Below are positions 15,985 to 25,548 of a stretch of DNA of 64,000 nt, in pieces (position 1 is the first letter of the stretch; the number at the start of each line of letters is the position of its first letter). Below the pieces are notes generated by a model that saw only the letters and a program-made list of their open reading frames with translations, searched no databases and was not told the origin of the DNA. Location: positions 1-64,000 of the forward strand of contig JAJZZX010000008.1 in assembly GCA_021797355.1 (NCBI GenBank), given 5' to 3'. Position numbers and translations under genes: made by a program. The stretch comes from Thermoplasmata archaeon (GTDB taxonomy: Archaea > Thermoplasmatota > Thermoplasmata > Thermoplasmatales > Thermoplasmataceae).

Positions 15985-16371
15985 TCAACTGCCATTGCCC
16001 TCTTCAGAAAATGAACTTTCAACAACAGTAAAAAATGGGAGCAGGCTTTCCCTTAACCTCCTTCCAAAATCTGTGAGGGAATAGCATACACCGTTGCCAT
16101 CCGTATTTCTTTCTATGAGCCTTAATTCCTGCAGTTCGTGCAATCTCTTTGAAATTATGGTTGTGCTTGAGAACGGAATGTCCCTCATTATCTCATTGAA
16201 ATTCTTTCTGTTACCCTTGTTGCCTATAACTCCAAGTATCAACATGGTATATTTTTTCCCGATCAGGCTGAGAAGAGGCAGGGAGGGATCGATGCATACA
16301 TTTTTCCCACGGTACTCTATCATGCAGGCTTTAACTTTGTTCTCCCGCCTCAAATCCTCATTCAATGCCAT
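15985..16371 (-). CDS. HxlR-family winged-helix regulator
   Basis: 128 residues, typical HxlR length. The helix-turn-helix segment is RKNFNEIMRDIPFSSTTIIS followed by KRLHELQELRLIER and a wing ending GVCYSLTDFGR. Three cysteines are present (Cys16, Cys26 and one in the wing). It is divergent from merP/merA across an 88-base gap, so it is the likely repressor of that operon. HxlR proteins often sense electrophiles through cysteines; metal sensing here is inference. Confidence 0.82.
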   Translation of the reverse strand: MALNEDLRRENKVKACMIEYRGKNVCIDPSLPLLSLIGKKYTMLILGVIGNKGNRKNFNEIMRDIPFSSTTIISKRLHELQELRLIERNTDGNGVCYSLTDFGRRLRESLLPFFTVVESSFSEEGNGS

Positions 16372-16430
16372 CCATGCATCACCAGCCCATGTTTCAAGTG
16401 TGCACAGGTAAAAAAATGTTTACTTTCCAG

Positions 16431-16441
16431 TATTAATAAAT
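16431..16441 (+). promoter_or_regulatory. TATA box of the merP-merA operon
   Basis: TATTAATAAAT centred about 24 bases before the merP ATG at 16460, suggesting a leaderless transcript. The HxlR gene starts on the other side, so the regulator probably binds in this gap. Confidence 0.5.
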
Positions 16442-16459
16442 GCCTTACATATTGGTATC

Positions 16460-16693
16460 ATGGAAGTACAGAAAGTAAGGCTTAGAATCTATGGTATGAC
16501 ATGCGACGATTGTGCTGCAACAATTAGCAAGAGTCTTAAAGGAGAGGATGGAGTGCTTGAGGTTAAAGTTTCACTGGAGGATGGTTTGGGGGAAGTAGCC
16601 TTCAATCCGGAAAGGGTTAAGCCAGCTGATATTCTAAAGAATAAGATTTTCGCCAAGCCATCCCATTACAAGGCAACAATAGATGATCAGTGA
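16460..16693 (+). CDS. merP: Heavy-metal-associated (HMA) domain protein, MerP-like
   Basis: 77 residues, one HMA fold with the metal site GMTCDDCAA (CxxC). There is no signal peptide, so it is a cytosolic metal carrier. It equals the detached N-terminal domain found fused to many MerA proteins and is 13 bases upstream of merA, so it probably hands Hg(II) to that enzyme. The symbol is by analogy; copper-chaperone use is an alternative. Confidence 0.82.
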   Translation: MEVQKVRLRIYGMTCDDCAATISKSLKGEDGVLEVKVSLEDGLGEVAFNPERVKPADILKNKIFAKPSHYKATIDDQ

Positions 16694-16706
16694 ACGGTGA
16701 CTGAAA

Positions 16707-18146
16707 TTGGAAAATGATACTGAAAGATTTGATCTCATAATACTTGGAAGGGGTGCAGCTGCATTCTCAGCTGCAATAAAAGCATCAGAGCTTAGCAGCG
16801 GAGGAATGAAAATTGCAATGGTTGGCGTGGGCCCTCTGGGTGGCACTTGCGTAAATGTTGGATGCGTCCCCTCAAAATACCTTCTTGAGGCAGCTAATGC
16901 TGTCTTCCGACCCAGGCATCCGAAAGTACCGGGTATTGAGCCGGCTTCCGTCAAGTTTGATTTTTCGGAACTGATGAAGAACCTTCGATCCTACGTCTCT
17001 CATGCAAGGGATACTAAATACGTCCGCGTTTTGGAAAACTATGGCAACGTGAAGCTTTTTACAGGGCTGGGCAGATTTATTGGCAAGAAAACTGTTATGG
17101 TGTCTGATTCTGAAGGGAACAGAAAAGTTGTGCTCTCAGCTTCAAACATCCTAATTGCAACCGGATCTCGCCCCTCTGTGCCAAACATAGAAGGCCTGAA
17201 GGAATGCGGCTTTCAGACAAGCGACACGATTTGGGGACTGGAAAAGCTCCCGAAATCAGTTGCTATCATTGGAGGTGGCGCAATAGGGCTTGAGCTGGGC
17301 CAGGCTCTCCTTTATTTTGGATCGGACGTAACTATAATTGAGGCTCTTGACTCTTTACTTCCGCAGACAGAACCAGAAATAGGGAAGTCCCTGAGGCTAC
17401 ATCTGGAAAATGAGGGGATGAAATTCATGCTTAAGTCCAGAGTGGGTTCTGTAAGGGCAGAAGAAGGGATGAAGTTTCTCGATGTGGTATCACCCCACGG
17501 GAAGGAAGTGCTTGAAGTAGAAGAGATAATTGTTGCGACCGGCAGGGTTCCGAACACTGAATATCTTGATCTGAACATGGCCGGAGTGAAGACGGATCAA
17601 AGGGGCTTGATTATAACTTCAAGAAATATGAAGACCTCGGCCAGTGGGATATATGCAGCCGGAGACTGTGTTTCAAAGAGCATGTTTCTAGAGACCCTTG
17701 CTGCCCGGGAGGGTGTGGTGGCTGTAAGCAACATGTTCGGTGAAGACATTGAGATCGATTACAACTCCTCCACTTGGGCTGTTTTCACTAATCCACAGGT
17801 TGCCGGTGTAGGTATGACTGAAAATGAGTTTGCCTCTCAGAATGGTTCCTGTTCCTTCAGGATATTTTCCCTCGAAAACCTCACGAAGGCAAGCATAATG
17901 GGGGAAACAGACGGTTTGATAAAGATAACAGTTGATCCGAAAACTAACAGGATTGCAGGAATGCATATAATGTCGCCAAATGCAACAGACATCATCACAG
18001 AGGGGGCATATGCAGTAAGGGAAAACTATACTATTGATGATGTTGTTGCCACGAGCCATATATTCCCGTCCATATCCGAAGGGATTAAACTTGCCGCACA
18101 GTCTTTTATAAGGGATATTACCAAAATGGCCTGCTGCGTGGAGTGA
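16707..18146 (+). CDS. merA: Mercuric reductase MerA
   Basis: 479 residues. It reduces Hg(II) to volatile Hg(0) with NADPH through FAD. Visible features: an N-terminal FAD-binding segment, the redox site GGTCVNVGCVPSK, the central nucleotide motif IIGGGAIGLELGQA, IYAAGDC, and the C-terminal cysteine pair MACCVE characteristic of MerA, which delivers mercury to the active site. The start is TTG at 16707. The last bases overlap the next gene. Confidence 0.92.
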   Translation: MENDTERFDLIILGRGAAAFSAAIKASELSSGGMKIAMVGVGPLGGTCVNVGCVPSKYLLEAANAVFRPRHPKVPGIEPASVKFDFSELMKNLRSYVSHARDTKYVRVLENYGNVKLFTGLGRFIGKKTVMVSDSEGNRKVVLSASNILIATGSRPSVPNIEGLKECGFQTSDTIWGLEKLPKSVAIIGGGAIGLELGQALLYFGSDVTIIEALDSLLPQTEPEIGKSLRLHLENEGMKFMLKSRVGSVRAEEGMKFLDVVSPHGKEVLEVEEIIVATGRVPNTEYLDLNMAGVKTDQRGLIITSRNMKTSASGIYAAGDCVSKSMFLETLAAREGVVAVSNMFGEDIEIDYNSSTWAVFTNPQVAGVGMTENEFASQNGSCSFRIFSLENLTKASIMGETDGLIKITVDPKTNRIAGMHIMSPNATDIITEGAYAVRENYTIDDVVATSHIFPSISEGIKLAAQSFIRDITKMACCVE

Positions 18147-18526
18147 CTGAAATGAGTGAAAGGGAGATTTTGTCAAATAAGGGATTTGAAGAAACTGTGG
18201 AAACACTTCAGAGGTCTGCCGAAGCCAATGGCCTGAAGATTGTATCTGTTGTGGATGCACAAGCGAACCTCAGAAAGATAGGTATTAACATCGGGGGCAA
18301 CAAAATCCTCGAAGTGTTCAGTCCAGTACTGGCGAAGGAGGTTTTTGATCATGATCTCCGGGCCGGGATCATTCCCCCGCTGAGGATATACATTTACGAG
18401 GATGGGGGGAGAACTCACGTAATGGCACAGGATGCAATATATCTATTTTCTCCTTACCGTGGGCTGAAAGACCTTGCCTCCAGGGTCGACATGATGATAG
18501 AAGCGGTTTTGAAATCCGTTATGTGA
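18143..18526 (+). CDS. DUF302-like protein
   Basis: 127 residues. The order of strands and helices (ETVETLQRSAEANGLKIVSV near the start, the ILEVFSPVLAKEVF segment, then RIYIYEDGGRTHVMAQDA) matches the DUF302 (TT1751-like) fold of unknown function, from memory. It overlaps the end of merA by four bases, so it is co-translated with it and may play a part in metal or redox handling. ATG codons at 18152 or 18143 (GTG-overlap region) are both possible. Confidence 0.65.
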   Translation: MTEMSEREILSNKGFEETVETLQRSAEANGLKIVSVVDAQANLRKIGINIGGNKILEVFSPVLAKEVFDHDLRAGIIPPLRIYIYEDGGRTHVMAQDAIYLFSPYRGLKDLASRVDMMIEAVLKSVM

Positions 18527-18628
18527 TTGAATAGTGTTAGATTCATCCCCCTCAAATATTTTTTATTTCGAATGTTCTTGGCAAACGCCCATTTTCCACA
18601 ACGTGTACACGCTGGCTTGTTCAAGATT

Positions 18629-18868
18629 TCATATTACCGGCATCTCCATTATGTCCTGAAAGAATACTAGCCTCCCTGATATCCTTATTTCTTCGAGATC
18701 GGTAAAATAGGAAATATCTCCGGTTAACCTCAATTTAAATATGCGGTCTTTCGCCTGGAATTTTTCTGGCCCCCTGAATGGCAGATCCGCACTGGCGGCT
18801 CTAAGGGCAAGCTTAAGAAAAGCGTACATTTCAGCAATTTCGTCCTCTAAAAGGCCATAATATGCCAT
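18629..18868 (-). CDS. Short hypothetical protein, possibly a fragment
   Basis: 79 residues, not confidently recognised. An N-terminal helix (DEIAEMYAFLKLALRAAS) is followed by LPFRGPEKFQ and a strand-rich part ending VFFQDIMEMPVI. The pattern faintly recalls DUF5680-type proteins, which are longer. The frame upstream of the ATG stays coding-like for a short way, so it may be the end of a larger broken gene. Confidence 0.35.
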   Translation of the reverse strand: MAYYGLLEDEIAEMYAFLKLALRAASADLPFRGPEKFQAKDRIFKLRLTGDISYFTDLEEIRISGRLVFFQDIMEMPVI

Positions 18869-19742
18869 TCCCTGATAAGGCCTGCATCATACCGGCCTAT
18901 TAAGGAAAAACAGAACCTCGCAACCTTGAAACCAGCGGTGGCCTGCATATGAATCAAGACAATTCCTGTTTCATCGCTCACAGGAATATTCCACAAATCC
19001 CAGCAATAGTGGTGAATGAGATCTGTTAATGGGGCTAATTTAAGGCGGGGCTCAGCATAGGTGTTGGCATGCGCCTTTCATAATAATTCAAGTAATTGAT
19101 TCGTTTCAAACTGCCATATTTTCCATGCCATCTTTTATCCCATGGGCAAGCTCTATTTTAAGGCTGAGTTAGGAATGTGTATCCTGGCATTAGTACGCTA
19201 TATTTTCGTTCTTCCTGCACCTAAGTAAAGCTCATCTTAGTGCTGGCAGCATAGAAGCAACATTTGCTGGCAAACGTGATGACTATGTTCTATTTCCGGT
19301 ACCTTTTCTGGTGGCCAGGAGCTTGATATTCATGATTGCCTTAATGAAATGCTGTCTTAACTGGAAAAGCTGATGGAAAGAAAGAGGGTTGCTCTTCTTA
19401 GATCCTTCACAGAAGCTGACGGCACAAAGGAAAAGATTGGGTATAGGGAACCAAGGATAGAGTGGCTCATGGACCAGAATGCTGAATATTCTTCATACTG
19501 GATTGACGGCAGCTATTCTCTGAAAAATATTTGACTCTATGGTTCACAAGGTTTTGGGACAGAAAGGGCGGGCTTTATCTGGGGGAGGGAATTTTGTCTT
19601 GAGAACAGGACCTGGAAGACCAATGCCAGTGAAATGATGGTCACAATAGATGGCTGGAATTCATTCAATATCCTGATCATGAATGATTACCAAAAGGCTG
19701 TTGTGCTTATGAAAAACAGGTACAGGATACTTCTTACCAGAG
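18869..19742. other. Long stretch without an intact gene
   Basis: About 870 bases. On the plus strand 19373-19534 is a 53-codon frame (MERKRVALLRSFTEADGTKE and on, ending SYSLKNI) and 19634-19825 another open frame. Both look like pieces of a degraded gene; neither is recognised. On the minus strand a startless open frame (HYCWDLWNIPVSDETG) runs towards 18850. No tRNA or stable RNA fold was seen. Confidence 0.4.
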
Positions 19743-20162
19743 CTATTGAAGGGGACGCTCATATTTTGCTTGATTTTTTGGGCCCTTCTCAAGCAGCCCC
19801 CATACATTTCCGAAGAGGTCCATAACCTGGCAGACCCTGGATTTATCAATACCTGTTATGGGCTCCCTGTAAAGGCATCCCCCAAGAGACAGAAAATCAA
19901 CTACCACAGAGTCCATGTCGTCAACTTCCCAGTACGCCACCTGCCCGGCTACTCCTGGCCTGGTCTTCTCGTCTGAACTGTGTATTCCAACTTCTGTGCT
20001 GCCGATTATGAACTTTGTGAAGCCCTTGCCCACAAATACGGGCTTCTCTCCGGTGAGATCTTCAATCCACCATGTTGCTTCCCTTACATCTTCCACAAAG
20101 AAAGTAACCTCATTCACGCCCCTGAACTTCCTATTTTTCAAGCCTGCCATCCTGTTCACCAT
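19743..20162 (-). CDS. VOC (glyoxalase/bleomycin resistance) superfamily protein
   Basis: 139 residues. Two beta-alpha-beta-beta-beta modules are visible: VNEVTFFVEDVREATWWIED near the start and VAYWEVDDMDSVVVDFLSLG later, ending VMDLFGNVWGLLEK. Metal ligand positions are not obvious, so the reaction cannot be named. An internal ATG (MAGLKNRKF, about 20147) may be the true start. It is on the same strand as the small membrane protein just upstream. Confidence 0.75.
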   Translation of the reverse strand: MVNRMAGLKNRKFRGVNEVTFFVEDVREATWWIEDLTGEKPVFVGKGFTKFIIGSTEVGIHSSDEKTRPGVAGQVAYWEVDDMDSVVVDFLSLGGCLYREPITGIDKSRVCQVMDLFGNVWGLLEKGPKNQAKYERPLQ

Positions 20163-20190
20163 GCCTTATCCGCGACAATCCGTGTAATCA

Positions 20191-20361
20191 TCAGGTCGGC
20201 GCCACTGCTATGGCATGAATGGCCAGAAGGTACACAAGGAAGAACATTACCCCATACATTATCAGTATTAGTATAACTATGGAAGCTTTCTGCTTCTCTG
20301 TTGGCTCAGGCATCTTAGCATAAAGGTCCTGGAAATTTTCATCCCCATTTACCTGCGTCAT
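20191..20361 (-). CDS. 56-residue single-helix membrane protein
   Basis: A short frame with coding character: MTQVNGDENFQDLYAKMPEP, a basic TEKQK, then one long hydrophobic helix (SIVILILIMYGVMFFLVYLL) and a short tail. It probably has a cytosolic N terminus. Function unknown. It lies between the GH15 gene and the VOC gene on the same strand. Confidence 0.55.
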   Translation of the reverse strand: MTQVNGDENFQDLYAKMPEPTEKQKASIVILILIMYGVMFFLVYLLAIHAIAVAPT

Positions 20362-20414
20362 GAAATGTGTATGGCAGAATGGAATATTTTAATTGCCCTC
20401 TTATCCAGTCCCGG

Positions 20415-22340
20415 TCATCCAACCCCATTGAGCCTGAGGCCCTGGTTGACACGCTCCAGCTCAGACATGGCAATGATGAACTGAGCATGGCTCCAGACAA
20501 GAGGTGAGACGCTCAGTGGAGACCCATCATATGGATTTATCTGCTCGGAGAGAATGCCACTGCTCTCTTTGTGTGCATAAACCCACCTTATTAATTCCAT
20601 GGCCTTTGGAATGTCGCCTATCCTCAGGAAATATTGCGCAGCCCAAAGTGTAGTGATTATCCACGGATTGCCGGGGATATCGCGATCCTCTCTGATCCTC
20701 TGGTAATAATCATTCTCATATCTTGCTATTCCTCCTGTGGTCTTTACCCAGAGTCTTGTCATCACAGCGTTCATGCTTGAGGTTACCCTGGGGTCCCTTG
20801 CATCTTTCATTCCGAAAAGGAATGTTGATGTGATTGCGCTATCAACAGTCCTGTCAGGCGTGCCGTCGATTATGGCCCGTGCATAATAGCCTGAATCCTC
20901 GAGGTAAAATCTTTTCTCAAACTGTTCCTTCATAAGGTCTGCAGCCTGATCGTACTCCCGGGCATAATGGACATCTCCGAACGTGGTTGCCATCTTGGAC
21001 GATGATCTCAGGGCTGCATAGGCAGTAACAACCGTAAAAGTATGAATTCCGTAGCGTTCCTCCCAAAGATCAAATGAGCTTTTTGGAAGTCCGGTATCAT
21101 CCCTGTAATCCAGAATAAACTTTGCTGCTTTGAGAAAAATTGGCTCATAGAAATCGGCAATGTACTCTATGTCTTTAATCTTGGTAAAATGCTTCCACAG
21201 GGCCCATACTACAAGATTTGTCTCATCCTGCTGTATGGGAAGAATCGTCTGGCCATTCATAACCCTGGGGAGCCAGCTGCTTGCGACCTTTCCATCCGGA
21301 AGATATTTGTGGTAATAGAATCCTTCACGCGAGATCGCTTCCCTGGAGAAATCAAAAAATTTTCTTGCCGGACCCTGGTGATTCGCCCTTATGAGTGCAA
21401 ATGCGGCAATTGCAGCATCCCTTGGCCATACGTAGTAGTAGCCGTCCCTGTTGGACTTCAGGATGTCACTGTCGCTTGAAGCAAGAATGCCGCCAAGATC
21501 ATTGAGATGGCTGCGCACGATGAAAAGTGATCTTCTGTAAAGGGAGAACAGATCATCCGGAATTTGTGGGACAGTCTTTGTTGACCATAGCCTCCAGTAA
21601 TTCTCCGTCCTTAGTTCCATTCTTGAAAGAAGGCCGTATGAAGCCTCATCCTTCATGCTCAACGCCGCGTCAAGATCCCTCGCGCAGATTATATTGTAGA
21701 AAAGATCTGTTTCCTGCCCGGGTTCCAGGAAAATTGTGTGCCTGATTACTGAATCCACGGAACCTATCGACACTGGATTCATTGAGAGCATCCCATCCTC
21801 CGCGTCCTTCCATGTTCCTTCCATCTCGAGGAAGTCCTTCACCCCAATGGCGTATTGATCCATCTCCCTACCGTCCCTGTCCACTGTGGAGCATACGAAA
21901 TAACGCCTGCCCTTGTAGTGTATGACAGAATTCTTGTCCGGGAAATAGAGTGCAGTATCGCCTATGTTGTTTCCATATATGTAAAAATTCTGGTGGAAGA
22001 ATAGGCGGATTTCCTTCTTTTCGCCTGAATCGTTCTTTATCCTTATTCTTCTTACATAGACATCGTCATAAATATCAACGAAGTCCTCTGACCTGAATGA
22101 CACGCCATCAAAACTGAAAATGTTGAGCCCAACCATGGTGTGATCCATGTAGTCTGACTGGGAAATCATGGACGCATTAATCCAGGCAAATTTGCCGTTC
22201 ACCCATATACCATACCTGAACGGATGTCCCATGGCGTGATTTTCAGCCTGTGATTTTGAGAAATAGAAATCCACCAGCCGGTAGTCCCTGTCAAAGCTGA
22301 CAAGCACCCTGCCGTTTCCCAGCGGGAGATACCTTACCAT
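20415..22340 (-). CDS. GH15 glucoamylase / alpha-glucosidase
   Basis: 641 residues, the size of archaeal GH15 enzymes. An N-terminal beta-sandwich (about residues 1-240) precedes an (alpha/alpha)6 barrel. Barrel motifs: YYYVWPRDAAIAAFAL, the first catalytic acid in SSFDLWEERYGIHTFTV, and the second in GILSEQINPYDG. It releases glucose from the non-reducing ends of alpha-glucans. There is no signal peptide, so it is intracellular. It is divergent from the debranching-enzyme operon across 240 bases; a role in glycogen turnover is likely. Confidence 0.92.
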   Translation of the reverse strand: MVRYLPLGNGRVLVSFDRDYRLVDFYFSKSQAENHAMGHPFRYGIWVNGKFAWINASMISQSDYMDHTMVGLNIFSFDGVSFRSEDFVDIYDDVYVRRIRIKNDSGEKKEIRLFFHQNFYIYGNNIGDTALYFPDKNSVIHYKGRRYFVCSTVDRDGREMDQYAIGVKDFLEMEGTWKDAEDGMLSMNPVSIGSVDSVIRHTIFLEPGQETDLFYNIICARDLDAALSMKDEASYGLLSRMELRTENYWRLWSTKTVPQIPDDLFSLYRRSLFIVRSHLNDLGGILASSDSDILKSNRDGYYYVWPRDAAIAAFALIRANHQGPARKFFDFSREAISREGFYYHKYLPDGKVASSWLPRVMNGQTILPIQQDETNLVVWALWKHFTKIKDIEYIADFYEPIFLKAAKFILDYRDDTGLPKSSFDLWEERYGIHTFTVVTAYAALRSSSKMATTFGDVHYAREYDQAADLMKEQFEKRFYLEDSGYYARAIIDGTPDRTVDSAITSTFLFGMKDARDPRVTSSMNAVMTRLWVKTTGGIARYENDYYQRIREDRDIPGNPWIITTLWAAQYFLRIGDIPKAMELIRWVYAHKESSGILSEQINPYDGSPLSVSPLVWSHAQFIIAMSELERVNQGLRLNGVG

Positions 22341-22582
22341 TACGGGGTAAGTAGGATTAGCTTATCTTAAATCTTTTCAGTAGGTTGCATTGCATAGCCC
22401 TTCACAGGTGTTGCTCTCCACACGTATTCTGTATAGCTCCTGGATAGTCCCACGCCTTAAGATGGGCCCTTGTGCTGCTGCTTATCACAGGGGATCGGCT
22501 TGGCATTTCAGGGCCCGTAAATTCCACATGCATTGAAATCTGCCTGTGTTTAACCTAGTGAATCTATACTGAAAAACGGTAA

Positions 22583-24433
22583 ATGTATATTGCAGGTAAC
22601 CAATATTGTTTTATGATAGCTGGCCAGGAGTGGATCGTTACGAACAGGAACGGGAGCTATGCTTCATCGACCGAGAGCCTGGCCAACACCCGCACTTACC
22701 ATGGAATACTTGTGTCCAGGACAGGCAAAAACTATGAGAGAACTGTTCTCCTGAATAAATTGTTCGAATCATTTTCTGTGTCAGGGGAGGAGATCACGCT
22801 TGACACAAACTATTACCCCGATACGGTTTTTCCTAATGGCTATAGATACATTGTATCATTTTCTGGTTTCCCAGTGCCCACCTATGTCTTCAAGATCGGT
22901 GATACCATTATCTCCAAGAAAATCGCCATGCATCCCTACGCTGATCTGGTATCCATAAGATATGAATTTTCAGGTGTCAAGCCTGATATTGCAAGGCTTT
23001 TCCCATTGGTTTCATTCAGGAGTTTCCATTCAACGCTGAACTGCCGGGAGTGCCAGCCAGAAGTTATCCAGGATTATGATTCGGTAATTTTTCGGAAGGA
23101 TTCCATGTCGCTTTTCATTGGCGGCATAAGCAGCTTCAGAATGCTGCCTGACTGGTATTACAATTTCCAGTATCCAGAGGACAGGTCAAGAGGAACAAAT
23201 TACACAGAGGATCTGTACAATCCAGGCTATTTCACCATTGAGGAGCCATCCAAGGCCTTTGAAGTCAATGTGTCCTTCGGGAAGGGCTACCGAATTTCCT
23301 TCCAGGAGACCAGATCGGCAATGGAAGAGTTTATCAGATCCCAGGGCACCTATCTTGGAAGCCTTGGAAATACGCCCCTGAAGTCCTCGCTTCTGATCAC
23401 CAGGGACAATATCATGGCAGGGTACCACTGGTTCGGGCCATGGGCGCGCGATGCTTTCATTTCCATGCCAGGTATACTTCTTACTACAGGCAAATTTGAT
23501 CTTTCCCAGAATCTTCTTGCTGCATACAGGCAGGCATCCACAGGAGGAATGGTGCCAAAAAGGCTGGAGAATCCTGAGGATTTCGCTACCGCTGATTCTG
23601 GCCTTCTTTACATTTATGCCGCATGGAAATTTATGCAGTATTCAGGGAGAGGGGATTTCGCATCCCGGCTCCTGCCATTCATGCTGGAAATAATCCAGTC
23701 CTACATCAGAGGGAATGAATACTTCAGGCTGGATGGCCCATTCGTCAGAACGCTGGACGCACCTCTCACCTGGATGGATGCTGCCGGAGAGGGTATGGCA
23801 TACACGCCGCGGATGGGACTTCCTGTGGAAATAAACGCAATGTGGTATAATGCCCTCATGTCGGTTGCAGATATTGCCAGGAAAACTGGAAACCATGTCA
23901 CCCCTGGGCTGGAAGATCTTGCCCTTTCTGTTAAGGAAAAGTTTCCGGAAACGTTTGTGCGAAATACCCGCATTCTTGATGTTGCGAAGCCAGATGATTC
24001 CAGCCTCAGGCCAAATTTCATCCTTGCATTCAGCCTACCTTTCCCCGTGATGGAAGGATTCAGAGGATTCAAGGAGATAGTTGATGAGAAGCTAGTCACT
24101 CCATACGGACTAAGAACACTTGATCCTTCTGATCCACACTATATTTCGCGATATGAGGGCGGATTTCAGGAAAGGGATCGGGCATACCACAACGGCACCG
24201 TCTGGCCATGGCTAATGGGGCCGTATCTGACAGCTTCTGCAAGGGCCGGCTTCAGTGCCCCAGAACTTTTTAAAATATTCCGTCCCCTGCTAGCGTTGCC
24301 CTACATTCCTGAGATATTTGACGGGACTGGCGACGGAGTTCCTCGGGGATGCATTATACAGGCCTGGAGCTACGGGGAACTTATGAGATCATATCATGAG
24401 AATGTCATAAATCCAGGGGGCATGTTCTCTTGA
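22583..24433 (+). CDS. Glycogen debranching enzyme (amylo-alpha-1,6-glucosidase type)
   Basis: 616 residues. An N-terminal GDE-type beta domain (EWIVTNRNGSYASST, TRTYHGILV) is followed by a C-terminal helical barrel with GPWARDAFISMPGIL, EINAMWYNAL, NGTVWPWLMGPYL and GCIIQAWSYGELMR. It hydrolyses alpha-1,6 branches. First gene of a three-gene operon; its stop overlaps the next start by four bases. Confidence 0.9.
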   Translation: MYIAGNQYCFMIAGQEWIVTNRNGSYASSTESLANTRTYHGILVSRTGKNYERTVLLNKLFESFSVSGEEITLDTNYYPDTVFPNGYRYIVSFSGFPVPTYVFKIGDTIISKKIAMHPYADLVSIRYEFSGVKPDIARLFPLVSFRSFHSTLNCRECQPEVIQDYDSVIFRKDSMSLFIGGISSFRMLPDWYYNFQYPEDRSRGTNYTEDLYNPGYFTIEEPSKAFEVNVSFGKGYRISFQETRSAMEEFIRSQGTYLGSLGNTPLKSSLLITRDNIMAGYHWFGPWARDAFISMPGILLTTGKFDLSQNLLAAYRQASTGGMVPKRLENPEDFATADSGLLYIYAAWKFMQYSGRGDFASRLLPFMLEIIQSYIRGNEYFRLDGPFVRTLDAPLTWMDAAGEGMAYTPRMGLPVEINAMWYNALMSVADIARKTGNHVTPGLEDLALSVKEKFPETFVRNTRILDVAKPDDSSLRPNFILAFSLPFPVMEGFRGFKEIVDEKLVTPYGLRTLDPSDPHYISRYEGGFQERDRAYHNGTVWPWLMGPYLTASARAGFSAPELFKIFRPLLALPYIPEIFDGTGDGVPRGCIIQAWSYGELMRSYHENVINPGGMFS

Positions 24434-25548
24434 AGATAGCTGTCATAGGCTGGGAACTGCCTCCGGCATTTTCAGGCGGACTCGGAGTCCATACCATAAA
24501 TCTGTTCGGCAGGCTAGCCGGAAAAATATTTATTGATATCTATGTCCCAAGGATGAGGAGGCTTGGAAGCAGCTATCCATTCAGGGTAATACCAGTGGAA
24601 ATAGACCGGGGAATCCAGGGGACGCCATATGACATAGAGGGGTTTCCCGATTTCAGGGCCGCTGTAGATGATTATAACTTGAAAGTTCTTGAAAAATTCA
24701 GTCCGGATGGTGTAGCACTGGTCCACTGCCATGACTGGATCACGTTCGAGGCAGGCTGCATGATAAAGGAGAAATACGGGATTCCTCTTGTAGTCACTTT
24801 CCACAGCACTGAAAGGGACCGGTCAGGAAATTTTAACCCGCAGCAATCCATAATGGAAATTGAGAAGAAAGGGGCAATGGCTGCTGACAGGATAATAGCA
24901 GTTTCAAAGTTCACCAAGGATGAGGTTGTCAGGGATTATGGAATCGATCCTGAAAAAATAACCGTGATACATAACGGCGTAGATACCGAACACTACACAA
25001 GGCTCCCCAGAGAATACGGTCTGCTGAACAGGGTTCTTTACCTCGGGCGTGTTACAACTCAGAAAGGACCTCGCTTTTTTGTTGAAAGCGCCCACCTTGT
25101 GCACCAGATGGTCCCCGATGCCAGGTTTACCATTGCTGGAACTGGTGACCAGATACAGAATATAATGGCTCTCTCCAGGGAACTTGGAATGGAAGGTTAC
25201 GTTGAATTCACAGGCTTCGTGAATTTCAGGAGATCGGTTGAGATATACAGAACTAGCGACGTATTTGTCTTACCGGCCATTTCAGAGCCATTTGGCATGA
25301 CAGTGATAGAATCAATGATACTGGGGACGCCCGCTATAATTAGCAAAACAACCGGGGTCGGTGAGGCCCTTAAAAATGTCCTTAGAACAGATTACTGGGA
25401 TACACAGCTCATGGCCGAATACATAATATCCGTCCTGAAGTTTGGGTCATTAAGGAAAATAATGGGAACAATGGGGCAGAGGGAGGCTTCAGGATTCACC
25501 TGGGATAAGGCTGCCTTGGAGACTCTGGGGGTGTATCTTTCATTATGA
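24430..25548 (+). CDS. Glycogen-synthase-like glycosyltransferase (GT4/GT5)
   Basis: 372 residues, GT-B fold. N-terminal donor-loop-like ELPPAFSGGLGVHTINL, VHCHDWITFEAG, then the C-terminal EPFGMTVIESMILGTPAI with the E-x7-E pair typical of retaining transferases. Placed between a debranching enzyme and a GH57 enzyme, it probably elongates an alpha-1,4-glucan from a nucleotide sugar. It is shorter than bacterial GlgA and closer to GT4, so other glycan products are possible. Starts overlap on both sides (TTGA and ATGA types). Confidence 0.85.
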   Translation: MKIAVIGWELPPAFSGGLGVHTINLFGRLAGKIFIDIYVPRMRRLGSSYPFRVIPVEIDRGIQGTPYDIEGFPDFRAAVDDYNLKVLEKFSPDGVALVHCHDWITFEAGCMIKEKYGIPLVVTFHSTERDRSGNFNPQQSIMEIEKKGAMAADRIIAVSKFTKDEVVRDYGIDPEKITVIHNGVDTEHYTRLPREYGLLNRVLYLGRVTTQKGPRFFVESAHLVHQMVPDARFTIAGTGDQIQNIMALSRELGMEGYVEFTGFVNFRRSVEIYRTSDVFVLPAISEPFGMTVIESMILGTPAIISKTTGVGEALKNVLRTDYWDTQLMAEYIISVLKFGSLRKIMGTMGQREASGFTWDKAALETLGVYLSL

